Below are positions 1 to 6,480 of a stretch of DNA of 7,875 nucleotides, piece by piece (position 1 is the stretch's first letter; every line of letters begins with the position of its first letter). A program made the translations under genes and the position numbers. The stretch covers positions 1 through 7,875 of the forward strand of contig JAQIDF010000369.1 in assembly GCA_027858145.1 (NCBI GenBank). The letters are read 5' to 3'. The notes under the pieces were generated by a model. It had not been told where the DNA came from. It saw only the letters and a list, made by a program, of their open reading frames with translations, and did not search any database. This stretch comes from Prolixibacteraceae bacterium (lineage in GTDB: Bacteria; Bacteroidota; Bacteroidia; Bacteroidales; Prolixibacteraceae).

Positions 1-30
1 GATCCGGGTAATGCCGGCGAAGGGAGGCAG
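1..30 (+). promoter_or_regulatory. TPP riboswitch (THI element), 3' part only
   Basis: The first 30 bases match the conserved 3' segment of the TPP riboswitch. A GATC leads into a 4-bp stem (4-7 with 14-17), which closes a GTAATG loop (8-13) and is followed by CGAAGGGAGG. This resembles the classical CUGAUCUGGAUAAUGCCAGCGUAGGGA core. The 5' half, with the GGGGUGC and CUGAGA elements, lies before the window, so the aptamer is incomplete here. It sits 72 bases before thiS, at the head of a full thiamin operon, which fits TPP-dependent repression of the whole unit. Motif and position agree very well; the mechanism (transcriptional or translational) cannot be read with certainty. Confidence 0.93.
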
Positions 31-65
31 AAATTTCTCTACCGTTTTCTAATCTTTTATTACAA

Positions 66-100
66 CCTCCTGCTTTTGTTCAACCTTAAAAGTCAAAAGC
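66..100 (+). promoter_or_regulatory. Leader hairpin directly before thiS (putative riboswitch expression platform)
   Basis: A perfect 7-bp inverted repeat, GCTTTTG (72-78) and CAAAAGC (94-100), encloses a 15-nt loop and ends one base before the thiS ATG. Just 5' of it, CCTCC (66-70) can pair with GGAGG (23-27), which is the likely 3' strand of riboswitch helix P1. No U-run follows the hairpin, so it does not look like an intrinsic terminator; control of access to the thiS start is more plausible. The pairings are seen in the sequence, but the switching role is inference. Confidence 0.4.
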
Positions 101-101
101 T

Positions 102-305
102 ATGGAAGTTTTTGTTAACAATCAAAAGCAAACCGTTGAGGCCGACTACAACCTCACACAATTATTTAATCATCTCGACATTGAAACCCCGGGCGGAACA
201 GCCGTGGCATTAAACAACTCGGTTGTGCCCCGTGCTAACTGGGAAAAGCAACTCCTTAAAAACGGGGACAATATTCTTATCATTAAAGCCACACAAGGTG
301 GGTGA
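102..305 (+). CDS. thiS: Sulfur carrier protein ThiS
   Basis: ThiS is a small ubiquitin-fold protein that carries sulfur for thiazole formation. ThiF adenylates its C-terminal glycine, the adenylate becomes a thiocarboxylate, and ThiG consumes that sulfur. The 67-residue product has the usual family length (about 65-70) and ends in ATQGG, the required Gly-Gly tail. The N-terminal MEVFVNNQ and the central LDIETPGGTAVALNN stretch fit the ThiS beta-grasp pattern. The ATG at 102 follows the TPP riboswitch leader and no better start exists. It is the first gene of the operon but lies about 4.2 kb from thiG and 6.2 kb from thiF, its two partners. A 216-bp repeat-rich gap separates it from thiC. Identification is secure. 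Confidence 0.96.
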   Translation: MEVFVNNQKQTVEADYNLTQLFNHLDIETPGGTAVALNNSVVPRANWEKQLLKNGDNILIIKATQGG

Positions 306-354
306 ATTAGTAATTGGTCATTAGTCATTGGTCATTGTTTATTGGTGAATGGTA
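306..354 (+). repeat. Degenerate heptanucleotide array (ATTGGTC-like, 7 units)
   Basis: Immediately after the thiS TGA, seven consecutive 7-nt units run in phase: ATTAGTA, ATTGGTC, ATTAGTC, ATTGGTC, ATTGTTT, ATTGGTG, AATGGTA. The first unit begins at the base after the stop codon. The period is not compatible with a fixed reading frame. The units resemble the short tandem heptamer repeats known from cyanobacterial genomes, though I cannot assign this one to a named family. The ATTGG elements are complementary to CCAAT elements in the downstream array; for example 341-347 pairs perfectly with 484-490. Its function is unknown. Confidence 0.85.
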
Positions 355-360
355 GTATAG

Positions 361-376
361 TGCATGAGTGCATGAG
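361..376 (+). repeat. Tandem 8-mer duplication TGCATGAG x2
   Basis: TGCATGAG occurs twice back to back between the heptamer array and the CCA octamer array. It is short, and is recorded because the whole thiS-thiC gap appears to be built of short-period repeats. Confidence 0.7.
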
Positions 377-402
377 TTTTGATAAAACAACAATCACCTT
401 AC

Positions 403-506
403 CCATTATCCCAACACCCCATTTCCCCATTATTCCAATTAACCATCATTCCATTCCTCCAACTTTCCAATAATCCAGTATTCCACCAATCCATCAATCC
501 AAAAAC
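403..506 (+). repeat. CCA octanucleotide array, 13 units in exact 8-nt phase
   Basis: Thirteen consecutive 8-nt units each start with CCA, at 403, 411, 419, 427, 435, 443, 451, 459, 467, 475, 483, 491 and 499. Examples are CCATTATT, CCAATTAA, CCATCATT, CCACCAAT and CCATCAAT. The five bases after CCA vary but are A/T/C only, except for one G at 478. The array ends 15 bases before the thiC ATG. The surrounding 382-515 has 48 C and 1 G in 134 bases. An 8-nt period cannot encode a repeated peptide in one frame, so this is not coding. As RNA it would be C-rich and G-poor. Possible roles are a Rho loading region, a protein-binding tract, or a neutral slippage product. The periodicity is certain; its role is unknown. 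Confidence 0.88.
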
Positions 507-521
507 ACATAATTCGAAAAT

Positions 522-2318
522 ATGAAGACACAAAACCTCAACCACGATTTAATAAGCCAAGGGGCGTTTCCAAACTCCCGGAAGGTTTATGTTAGCGGCA
601 AACTACATCCCATACATGTTGCCATGCGGGAAATTCTATTGAGTGACACACATGCGAAAGACAACGAAGTAGAAAAAAACACCCCCGTTACGGTGTACGA
701 TACTTCAGGGCCATATACCGACCCTAAGCACACCATCGACATCAGCAAAGGGTTATCGCCATTACGCAGCGAATGGATAAAAAAACGCGGTGATGTAACA
801 GAATTTCAGGAACTTTCATCGGGATACGGCCGCGAACGTACCCAAAACCCTGAAACCGCCGACATTCGTTTTCCCGAAACACGTAAGCCACTGAAAGCTT
901 CGCCGGGACAATGTATCACGCAATTCTACTATGCATCCCGCGGAATCATTACACCCGAGATGGAATATGTGGCTATACGCGAGAACCAACGCATCGATGA
1001 ATTACGCGAAAACTATGGCAACAACTACCCTGAAACTTATATCACACCAGAATTTGTGTGCGACGAAATTGCAGTCGGCCGTGCCATGATCCCGGCCAAC
1101 ATTAACCACCCCGAGGCCGAACCTATGATTATTGGCAGCAAATTCAAAGTGAAAATTAATGCCAATATTGGCAATTCAGCACTTTCATCGGGCATCGAAG
1201 AGGAAGTAGAAAAAGCCGGTTGGGCTTTTCGCTGGGGTGCCGATACCATCATGGATCTCTCGACCGGTAACCATATTCATGAGACACGGGAATGGATCAT
1301 CCGCAATTCACCAGTTCCGGTTGGCACGGTTCCTTTGTACCAGGCACTCGAAAAAGTAAACGGAAAGATTGAAGACCTTACCTGGGAAATATTTAAAGAT
1401 ACACTAATTGAGCAGGCCGAACAGGGTGTTGACTACTTCACCATACATGCCGGATTATTGTGGCGACATATTCCACGTACCATTAAACGTTTAACCGGGA
1501 TTGTTTCGCGTGGCGGGTCAATTATGGCTAAATGGAGCATGTACCATCATAAAGAAAATTTTCTTTACACACACTTTGATGAGATTTGCGAAATTCTGGC
1601 AACCTACGATGTAGGTATTTCGCTGGGCGATGGCCTTCGTCCGGGCTCCATCCATGATGCAAACGATAAAGCGCAAATTGCAGAGCTTAAAGTTCTGGGA
1701 GAACTAACACAAATTGCTCGCAAACATTTTGTGCAAGTGTTAATTGAAGGCCCCGGACATGTGCCCATGCATAAAATACGTGAAAATGTTGAACTACAGC
1801 AAAAATACTGCGACAACGCCCCATTTTATGTACTTGGTCCGTTAACGACCGATATTGCCCCCGGATACGACCACATTACATCAGCGATAGGTGCTGCAAT
1901 GATTGGCGCCGAAGGTGTGGCCATGCTTTGCTACGTAACCCAAAAAGAACACCTCGGACTGCCCGACAAAGACGATGTAAAACAGGCCGTTATCACCTAT
2001 AAGCTGGCAGCCCATGCTGCCGATCTGGCCAAAGGTTTTCCCGGGGCACAAGTTCGCGACGATGCCATGAGTAAAGCCCGATTCGAATTTAGGTGGAAAG
2101 ACCAGTTTTGTTTAGCACTTGACACCGATACGGCCATGGCCTTTCACGATCAAACCCTGCCAGACGAAGGCAGTAAAGTATCGCACTTCTGTTCGATGTG
2201 TGGAGAGCATTTCTGCTCGATGAAAAATTCCCACGAGCTGAAAGATATGGCCGAGAAAATGGAAGAAAAGAAACGCGAGTTTATGGAGAGCGGCGGGGAG
2301 ATTCATGTGCCGTCATAG
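522..2318 (+). CDS. thiC: Phosphomethylpyrimidine synthase ThiC
   Basis: ThiC is a cytosolic radical-SAM enzyme that rearranges 5-aminoimidazole ribotide into 4-amino-5-hydroxymethyl-2-methylpyrimidine phosphate (HMP-P), the pyrimidine half of thiamin. The 598-residue product is full length. The C-terminal cluster motif is C557-x2-C560-x4-C565, the non-canonical CX2CX4C that binds the 4Fe-4S cluster. H413 (in EGPGHVPMH) and H477 (in QKEHLGLP) have the 64-residue spacing of the metal-binding histidines described for Caulobacter ThiC. The N-terminal FPNSRKVYVSGKLHPIHVAMREI block is typical of the family. The ATG at 522 follows an A-rich leader without a Shine-Dalgarno sequence. It is the second gene of the operon, preceded by the CCA octamer array and followed by a 157-bp gap. 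No damage is seen. Confidence 0.98.
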   Translation: MKTQNLNHDLISQGAFPNSRKVYVSGKLHPIHVAMREILLSDTHAKDNEVEKNTPVTVYDTSGPYTDPKHTIDISKGLSPLRSEWIKKRGDVTEFQELSSGYGRERTQNPETADIRFPETRKPLKASPGQCITQFYYASRGIITPEMEYVAIRENQRIDELRENYGNNYPETYITPEFVCDEIAVGRAMIPANINHPEAEPMIIGSKFKVKINANIGNSALSSGIEEEVEKAGWAFRWGADTIMDLSTGNHIHETREWIIRNSPVPVGTVPLYQALEKVNGKIEDLTWEIFKDTLIEQAEQGVDYFTIHAGLLWRHIPRTIKRLTGIVSRGGSIMAKWSMYHHKENFLYTHFDEICEILATYDVGISLGDGLRPGSIHDANDKAQIAELKVLGELTQIARKHFVQVLIEGPGHVPMHKIRENVELQQKYCDNAPFYVLGPLTTDIAPGYDHITSAIGAAMIGAEGVAMLCYVTQKEHLGLPDKDDVKQAVITYKLAAHAADLAKGFPGAQVRDDAMSKARFEFRWKDQFCLALDTDTAMAFHDQTLPDEGSKVSHFCSMCGEHFCSMKNSHELKDMAEKMEEKKREFMESGGEIHVPS

Positions 2319-2324
2319 TATAAA

Positions 2325-2358
2325 TAGATCGTTAGATTTTAGACACAAGACAATAGAT
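2325..2358 (+). repeat. Degenerate heptamer-like series (TAGAT/TAGAC) after thiC
   Basis: In the 157-bp gap between thiC and the next gene, TAGAT at 2325 and 2333, TAGAC at 2340, AAGAC at 2347 and TAGAT at 2354 recur at spacings of 8, 7, 7 and 7 nt. The series begins just after the thiC stop (TAG 2316-2318), much as the ATTGGTC series begins after thiS. The last unit lies in a perfect 12-bp palindrome, AATAGATCTATT (2352-2363). The rest of the gap holds a 10-mer direct repeat, ACAAACAACT (2380-2389 and 2412-2421), and a doubled TCATTG (2421-2432). I see no terminator or recognisable promoter there. Confidence 0.6.
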
Positions 2359-2475
2359 CTATTCCATAATATGCTAAATACAAACAACTTAAATAAATAT
2401 TCCGTCAAACCACAAACAACTCATTGTCATTGTCTTAAAAATACTTAACGAACTATTGAATATTATTATTTAAAA

Positions 2476-3087
2476 ATGCAGTTTATAGCTATAACATATC
2501 CCGAAAAATTGAAAAACGAAGGTGAAATCATCGATACACTTTTTCGTGAGGATTTGCCGTGCTTACACCTCCGCAAGCCCGGGATGAATGCCCAAGCGAT
2601 TGCTTCGTTGTTGAATGTTATTGATAACAAATTTCATCATCGAATTGTGGTAAACGACCACATTGAGCTGGCTGATCATTACGACATTAAAGGAATTCAT
2701 TTTAGCGGGCGAACAAGGCATTTATTGGCCACACCGTTCAATGGGATTTCAAAAAGTTGTAGCTGCCATTCGTTTAGCGAGATTCCCGAAGTTTCTGCAT
2801 TTTGCGACTATGTGTTTTTAAGTCCGGTATTTAACAGCATATCGAAAAATGGCTACCAGTCCGCTTTCAACTATGGTGAATTAAAAAATCAACTCAGCAA
2901 ACCACACCCAACAGATATTATTGCCCTTGGTGGAATATCCACGGATAAAATAAGTCAGGTCTGTGAACTTAAATTTGACGGGGCAGCAATTTTAGGTGGA
3001 TTGTGGAACGAAAAATCAACAATGAACGAAGTGGTTTCAAACTATAACATCTATAAAAAACAACTGGAACAATGCGACCTTATGTAA
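2476..3087 (+). CDS. Divergent ThiE/TenI-family protein, possible thiazole tautomerase
   Basis: This 203-residue protein belongs to the thiamin phosphate synthase/TenI TIM-barrel family. It shows an LHLRKPG strand (about 30-36), VVNDHIELAD (58-67), an SPVFNSISK loop (115-123 region) and a C-terminal DGAAILGG phosphate-site-like segment. ThiE joins HMP-PP to thiazole phosphate, while TenI aromatises the ThiG product. Aligned without gaps to the second ThiE-family protein in this operon, it keeps the first metal aspartate (D61) but has T80 where that protein has D88. It also lacks the DGVHLG and GPxxxTxTK signatures. It is therefore unlikely to be a standard ThiE, and a TenI-like role is the best inference. 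Its end overlaps thiD. The start is the ATG after an AT-rich leader. Family placement is sound; function is moderate. Confidence 0.75.
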   Translation: MQFIAITYPEKLKNEGEIIDTLFREDLPCLHLRKPGMNAQAIASLLNVIDNKFHHRIVVNDHIELADHYDIKGIHFSGRTRHLLATPFNGISKSCSCHSFSEIPEVSAFCDYVFLSPVFNSISKNGYQSAFNYGELKNQLSKPHPTDIIALGGISTDKISQVCELKFDGAAILGGLWNEKSTMNEVVSNYNIYKKQLEQCDLM

Positions 3088-3824
3088 TGACCATAGCGGG
3101 GCACGACCCAAGTGGAGGTGCCGGGATCACTGCCGACTGTAAAACGTTTGAGCAACACAAAACGTTGGGCCTTTCGGTATGTACTGCCAATACCGTGCAA
3201 ACCGAAAATGAGTTTGTATCGGTTAATTGGGTAAATCAAAGGCTGGTTAAACAACAGGTTGAAGTTCTGTATAATGAATATCGCCCTACGGTTGTAAAAA
3301 TTGGCTTGATTGAATCGTTCAGCCTTCTGCTTATCAATGCAAAATGGCTCAAACAACAAAACCCGGAGGTGAAAATCATTTGGGATCCTGTTTTAAAATC
3401 AACAACAGGTTTCGGTTTTCATGAAAACACAGAAGGGCTTAGCGATTTGCTTAGCCTGATAACCTTGCTTACACCCAATATGCATGAAGCAGAGCAACTA
3501 TTTGGCAGTACATATCCCCAAAAAATGGCAACACAATGCAACGGGTTTCCATCCCTTTCAATTTTATTAAAAGGCGGACATGCTTCCGATAAAGGTACCG
3601 ACTTGCTGATCAGTCATGATAAAACAGAAACAATCCCTGGTGAACCTTTCGAAGGATATGAAAAGCACGGAACAGGCTGTATCTTATCATCGGCCATTGC
3701 TGCAAATATTGCAAAAGGGTGTGAGCTGAAAGAAGCCTGTATAAAGGGAAAAAAATATGTTGAAAAGGTAATGCTTAGTAATCATGGATTGTTGGCATAC
3801 CATAGTCTTGAAACAATAAAGTAG
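3072..3824 (+). CDS. thiD: Hydroxymethylpyrimidine/phosphomethylpyrimidine kinase ThiD
   Basis: ThiD phosphorylates HMP and then HMP-P to HMP-PP, the pyrimidine substrate of ThiE. It belongs to the ribokinase fold. The 250-residue product is slightly shorter than E. coli ThiD (266) but complete. Seen motifs are AGHDPSGGAGITAD (9-22), Q43 at the position of the substrate-binding glutamine, WDPVLKST from 104, LLKGGHA, and KHGTGCILSSAIA with the GTGC anion hole at 200-203. Two starts compete. The ATG at 3072 gives MRPYVMTIAGHD, and the ATG at 3087 overlaps the previous stop as TAATG. The first gives the N-terminal length usual in the family. Either way it overlaps the thiE/tenI-like gene, which suggests translational coupling. 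It is followed by a 62-bp gap to thiE. Confidence 0.95.
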   Translation: MRPYVMTIAGHDPSGGAGITADCKTFEQHKTLGLSVCTANTVQTENEFVSVNWVNQRLVKQQVEVLYNEYRPTVVKIGLIESFSLLLINAKWLKQQNPEVKIIWDPVLKSTTGFGFHENTEGLSDLLSLITLLTPNMHEAEQLFGSTYPQKMATQCNGFPSLSILLKGGHASDKGTDLLISHDKTETIPGEPFEGYEKHGTGCILSSAIAANIAKGCELKEACIKGKKYVEKVMLSNHGLLAYHSLETIK

Positions 3825-3886
3825 GTCGACGAAGTCAAAGTAAAAATAAAGACTAAACAAAAATTCAGTACAATAATGAAAGTTAT

Positions 3887-4540
3887 ATGCAAACACAAAT
3901 ATCACGTTTACAATTCATTACGCAGGGTGAAACTGCCCAAATGCACATCAACCAGGTTGAAAAGGCTCTTGAAGGTGGATGCCAATGGGTGCAACTGCGT
4001 ATGAAAGATTTCGGGGAGGAAACGATACTCGAAACAGCAACAAAGGTTCGTGAAATCACACGTAATGCCGGGGCAAAACTTATTATTAACGATCGTGTAA
4101 ACATTGCCAAAGCCATTCAGGCCGATGGCGTGCACCTTGGCAAAAATGACCTGACGCCACCAGAGGCACGGGCAATACTTGGTGATGATTACATTATTGG
4201 AGCCACGGCAAATACTTTTGAAGATATTGAAAGTTTGAGCAAACAATCAGTCGACTATATCGGCGTTGGTCCATTTCGGTTTACCGAAACCAAAAAAAAA
4301 CTGAGCCCGGTTATTGGTCTCAATGGATATGCTAATCGTGTTAAACAATGTCGCGAAAAACAAATCAACATCCCGATGGTGGCCATTGGATCAGTAACGT
4401 GTGCCGATGTTGAAGATTTATTAAAAACCGGCATGTATGGCGTTGCCATATCATCGGCTATTGCAAAAGCTGTTAATCCGATTGAAGCAACCCGGGAGCT
4501 CATTAAAATAATATCAAGAAACCAAGCCCGAAAGGATTGA
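3887..4540 (+). CDS. thiE: Thiamin-phosphate synthase ThiE
   Basis: ThiE condenses HMP-PP with the carboxylated thiazole phosphate to form thiamin monophosphate. The 217-residue protein has the family length and the main motifs: VQLRMKD (35-41), NDRVNIAKAIQADGVHLGKND (68-88) with metal-ligand candidates D69 and D88 in the canonical 19-residue spacing, a GVGPFRFTETKK pyrophosphate/phosphate loop, and VAIGSV (family usually AIGGI) before the C-terminal phosphate site GVAISSAIA. These features make it the true ThiE of the operon, in contrast to the divergent paralogue before thiD. The ATG at 3887 is chosen because MQTQISRLQFITQG aligns with the first barrel strand; an ATG at 3876 is out of frame. 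It lies 26 bp before thiG. Confidence 0.95.
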   Translation: MQTQISRLQFITQGETAQMHINQVEKALEGGCQWVQLRMKDFGEETILETATKVREITRNAGAKLIINDRVNIAKAIQADGVHLGKNDLTPPEARAILGDDYIIGATANTFEDIESLSKQSVDYIGVGPFRFTETKKKLSPVIGLNGYANRVKQCREKQINIPMVAIGSVTCADVEDLLKTGMYGVAISSAIAKAVNPIEATRELIKIISRNQARKD

Positions 4541-4566
4541 ACAACAAAACTTAAAAATTCATCATA

Positions 4567-5337
4567 ATGGAAACCTTAAAAATAGCAGATAAAGAATTCA
4601 CATCCCGATTATTTACCGGCACCGGTAAATTTCAATCGTCGAAACTTATGCAGGAAGCCATTGCCAAATCAGGCTCAGAACTTGTTACCGTGGCCTTGCG
4701 ACGCATTGAAATGGACAATCCCGATGACGACATGATTAACCACATAAAGCTGCCACATGTCAACCTACTGCCCAACACATCGGGGGTACGCACAGCAAAA
4801 GAGGCCGTATTTGCAGCACAACTGGCACGCGAAGCACTGGACACCAACTGGCTAAAGCTTGAAATTCACCCCGATCCTAAATACCTGCTTCCCGATGGTG
4901 AAGAAACATTAAAAGCAGCAAAAGAACTTGTAAAAGAAGGCTTTGTGGTTCTGCCATACATACAAGCCGACCCTGTATTGGCCAAAAAACTTGAAGAAGC
5001 AGGTTGTGCCGCAGTAATGCCACTGGGAGCTCCAATTGGCACCAACATGGGGCTACAAACCCGCGATTTTATACGAATTATTATCGAGCAAAGTCAGGTG
5101 CCGGTTGTTGTAGATGCCGGAATTGGGGCACCATCGCATGCAGCCGAATCCCTCGAAATGGGTGCCGATGCTGTATTGGTCAACACCGCAATTGCCGTTT
5201 CTGAAAACCCGATTATGATGGCACGGGCTTTTAAAATGGCTGTTGAAGCCGGCCGCATAGCCTACGAAGCCAAACTGGGGGAACAATCTATGCATGCCTC
5301 GGCCAGCAGTCCGCTAACTGCATTTCTTGAAGCTTAA
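4567..5337 (+). CDS. thiG: Thiazole synthase ThiG
   Basis: ThiG assembles the thiazole phosphate from 1-deoxyxylulose 5-phosphate, dehydroglycine and ThiS-thiocarboxylate. It acts in the cytosol and in many bacteria in complex with ThiH. The product of 256 residues has the usual length. The Schiff-base lysine is K97 with the catalytic E99 in NWLKLEIHPD, matching K96/E98 of the Bacillus enzyme. Other family blocks are SRLFTGTGKF (13-22), VALRRI, LLPNTSGVRTA, LPYIQADPVLA, MPLGAPIGTNMG, VVDAGIGAPSHAAE and GADAVLVNTAIA. The ATG at 4567 begins METLKIADKEF, a normal N-terminus. It is tightly linked to thiH (14 bp apart), consistent with their physical partnership. No anomalies are seen. Confidence 0.97.
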   Translation: METLKIADKEFTSRLFTGTGKFQSSKLMQEAIAKSGSELVTVALRRIEMDNPDDDMINHIKLPHVNLLPNTSGVRTAKEAVFAAQLAREALDTNWLKLEIHPDPKYLLPDGEETLKAAKELVKEGFVVLPYIQADPVLAKKLEEAGCAAVMPLGAPIGTNMGLQTRDFIRIIIEQSQVPVVVDAGIGAPSHAAESLEMGADAVLVNTAIAVSENPIMMARAFKMAVEAGRIAYEAKLGEQSMHASASSPLTAFLEA

Positions 5338-5351
5338 ATAAAAAAAACGAG

Positions 5352-6467
5352 ATGACCACATTTTACGATACCATACAACAATATAACTGGGATGAAACCC
5401 TGGAGAAAATATACAATTGCACAACGGCTGATGTTAAACGTGCACTTGCAAAGCAAACACGGAACCTCAATGATTTTATGGCGCTGATATCACCGGCAGC
5501 AGCCCCGTATCTCGAACAAATGGCAGCACTTAGCCGTCAGCTCACCCTGAAACGCTTCGGGAAAACCATACAGCTTTACCTGCCACTTTACCTTTCAAAC
5601 GAATGCGTAAACAGCTGTGTTTACTGCGGCTTTAACCATGCCAATAAAATTACCCGTAAAACCCTGACAATGGAAGAAGTGGAAAACGAAGCCAACGCCA
5701 TTTGTGCCATGGGTTACGAACATCTTTTGCTGGTTACGGGCGAACACCCTAAAAAATCGGGCGTTGATTATCTGGTACAGGTAATGGATTTGCTAAAAGA
5801 TAAATTCAGCCAGCTCTCTGTTGAGGTGCAGCCTTTGCAGCAAAACGAATACGAAAGGCTCATCAAACATGGCTTAAACGCGGTTTACGTGTACCAGGAA
5901 ACCTATAACGAAGCAAATTACAAAAAATATCACCCCCGAGGGCCAAAATCAGATTACCGCTACCGGCTTGAAACCCCCGACCGTTTAGGACAGGCAGGGA
6001 TTTATAAAACAGGCTTAGGTTGTTTGCTGGGACTCGAAGACTGGCGCACCGATTCATTTTTCACAGCCCTGCACCTCTCCTACCTCGAACATAACTATTG
6101 GCGCACCCGGTATTCAATCTCTTTTCCACGCTTACGTCCACATGCCGGTAGTTTCAACCCTAAAAATCCGATTTCGGATAAAGAGCTGGCACAGCTTATT
6201 TTTGCCTATCGCATTTTTAACGAAGAAGTGGAAATCTCACTCTCGACACGCGAGCTACCGGCCTACCGCGATAATATGATGCACCTGGGCATAACAGCCA
6301 TGAGCGCCGGCAGCAAAACCGAACCGGGCGGCTATGCCGTTGAAAACAAAGAGCTGGAACAGTTCGAAGTTGGCGATGCACGCAGCGTGGAAGAAATTCG
6401 AAGCAAAATTATTGCAAATGGCTATGAACCGGTTTGGAAGGATTGGGACGCTGTTTTGCAAGGTTAA
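5352..6467 (+). CDS. thiH: 2-iminoacetate synthase ThiH (radical SAM tyrosine lyase)
   Basis: ThiH cleaves tyrosine into p-cresol and dehydroglycine (2-iminoacetate), the glycine-derived part of the thiazole. It needs SAM, a 4Fe-4S cluster and low-oxygen conditions. The 371-residue product matches the usual length (377 in E. coli). The radical-SAM motif is C85-x3-C89-x2-C92 in ECVNSCVYCGF, at the same positions as in E. coli. Downstream are LLVTGEHPKKSGVDY, VEVQPL, VYQETYNE, KYHPRGPKSDYRYRLETPDR, and the C-terminal ISLSTRELPAYRDN, ITAMSAGSKTEPGGY and EVGDARS blocks of the family. It follows thiG by 14 bp and precedes thiF by 13 bp. Choosing ThiH instead of the oxygen-using glycine oxidase ThiO fits an anaerobe or facultative anaerobe. 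Confidence 0.97.
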   Translation: MTTFYDTIQQYNWDETLEKIYNCTTADVKRALAKQTRNLNDFMALISPAAAPYLEQMAALSRQLTLKRFGKTIQLYLPLYLSNECVNSCVYCGFNHANKITRKTLTMEEVENEANAICAMGYEHLLLVTGEHPKKSGVDYLVQVMDLLKDKFSQLSVEVQPLQQNEYERLIKHGLNAVYVYQETYNEANYKKYHPRGPKSDYRYRLETPDRLGQAGIYKTGLGCLLGLEDWRTDSFFTALHLSYLEHNYWRTRYSISFPRLRPHAGSFNPKNPISDKELAQLIFAYRIFNEEVEISLSTRELPAYRDNMMHLGITAMSAGSKTEPGGYAVENKELEQFEVGDARSVEEIRSKIIANGYEPVWKDWDAVLQG

Positions 6468-6480
6468 AACTTAAGAAACG

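Noticed and set aside
1..4. GATC at the first base as a cloning-site edge
   Set aside because: GATC is part of the conserved TPP riboswitch sequence, so its presence at the window start needs no cloning explanation.
403..506. CRISPR array or coding repeat as an explanation of the octamers
   Set aside because: Units are only 8 nt with no repeat-spacer alternation. The 8-nt period is not a multiple of three, so it cannot encode a peptide repeat.
1037..1252. Minus-strand open frames inside thiC and the other thi genes (for example 1037-1252, 1604-1816, 3051-3359, 3908-4246, 4632-4847, 5053-5295, 6255-6461)
   Set aside because: They lie wholly or almost wholly opposite well-supported genes, show no recognisable motifs, and are explained by codon bias of the real gene on the other strand.
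2352..2363. Perfect palindrome AATAGATCTATT as an operator
   Set aside because: It is an isolated 12-bp palindrome in AT-rich DNA with no nearby promoter match, and it is partly explained by the TAGAT series that ends in it.
2347..2436. 8-bp inverted repeat AAGACAAT/ATTGTCTT as a terminator after thiC
   Set aside because: The arms are 74 bases apart, AT-rich and without a following T-run. The downstream genes clearly belong to the same pathway.
5004..5204. Plus-strand 66-codon frame inside thiG
   Set aside because: It lies fully within thiG in another frame, has a cysteine- and arginine-rich nonsense-like composition, and no family resemblance.
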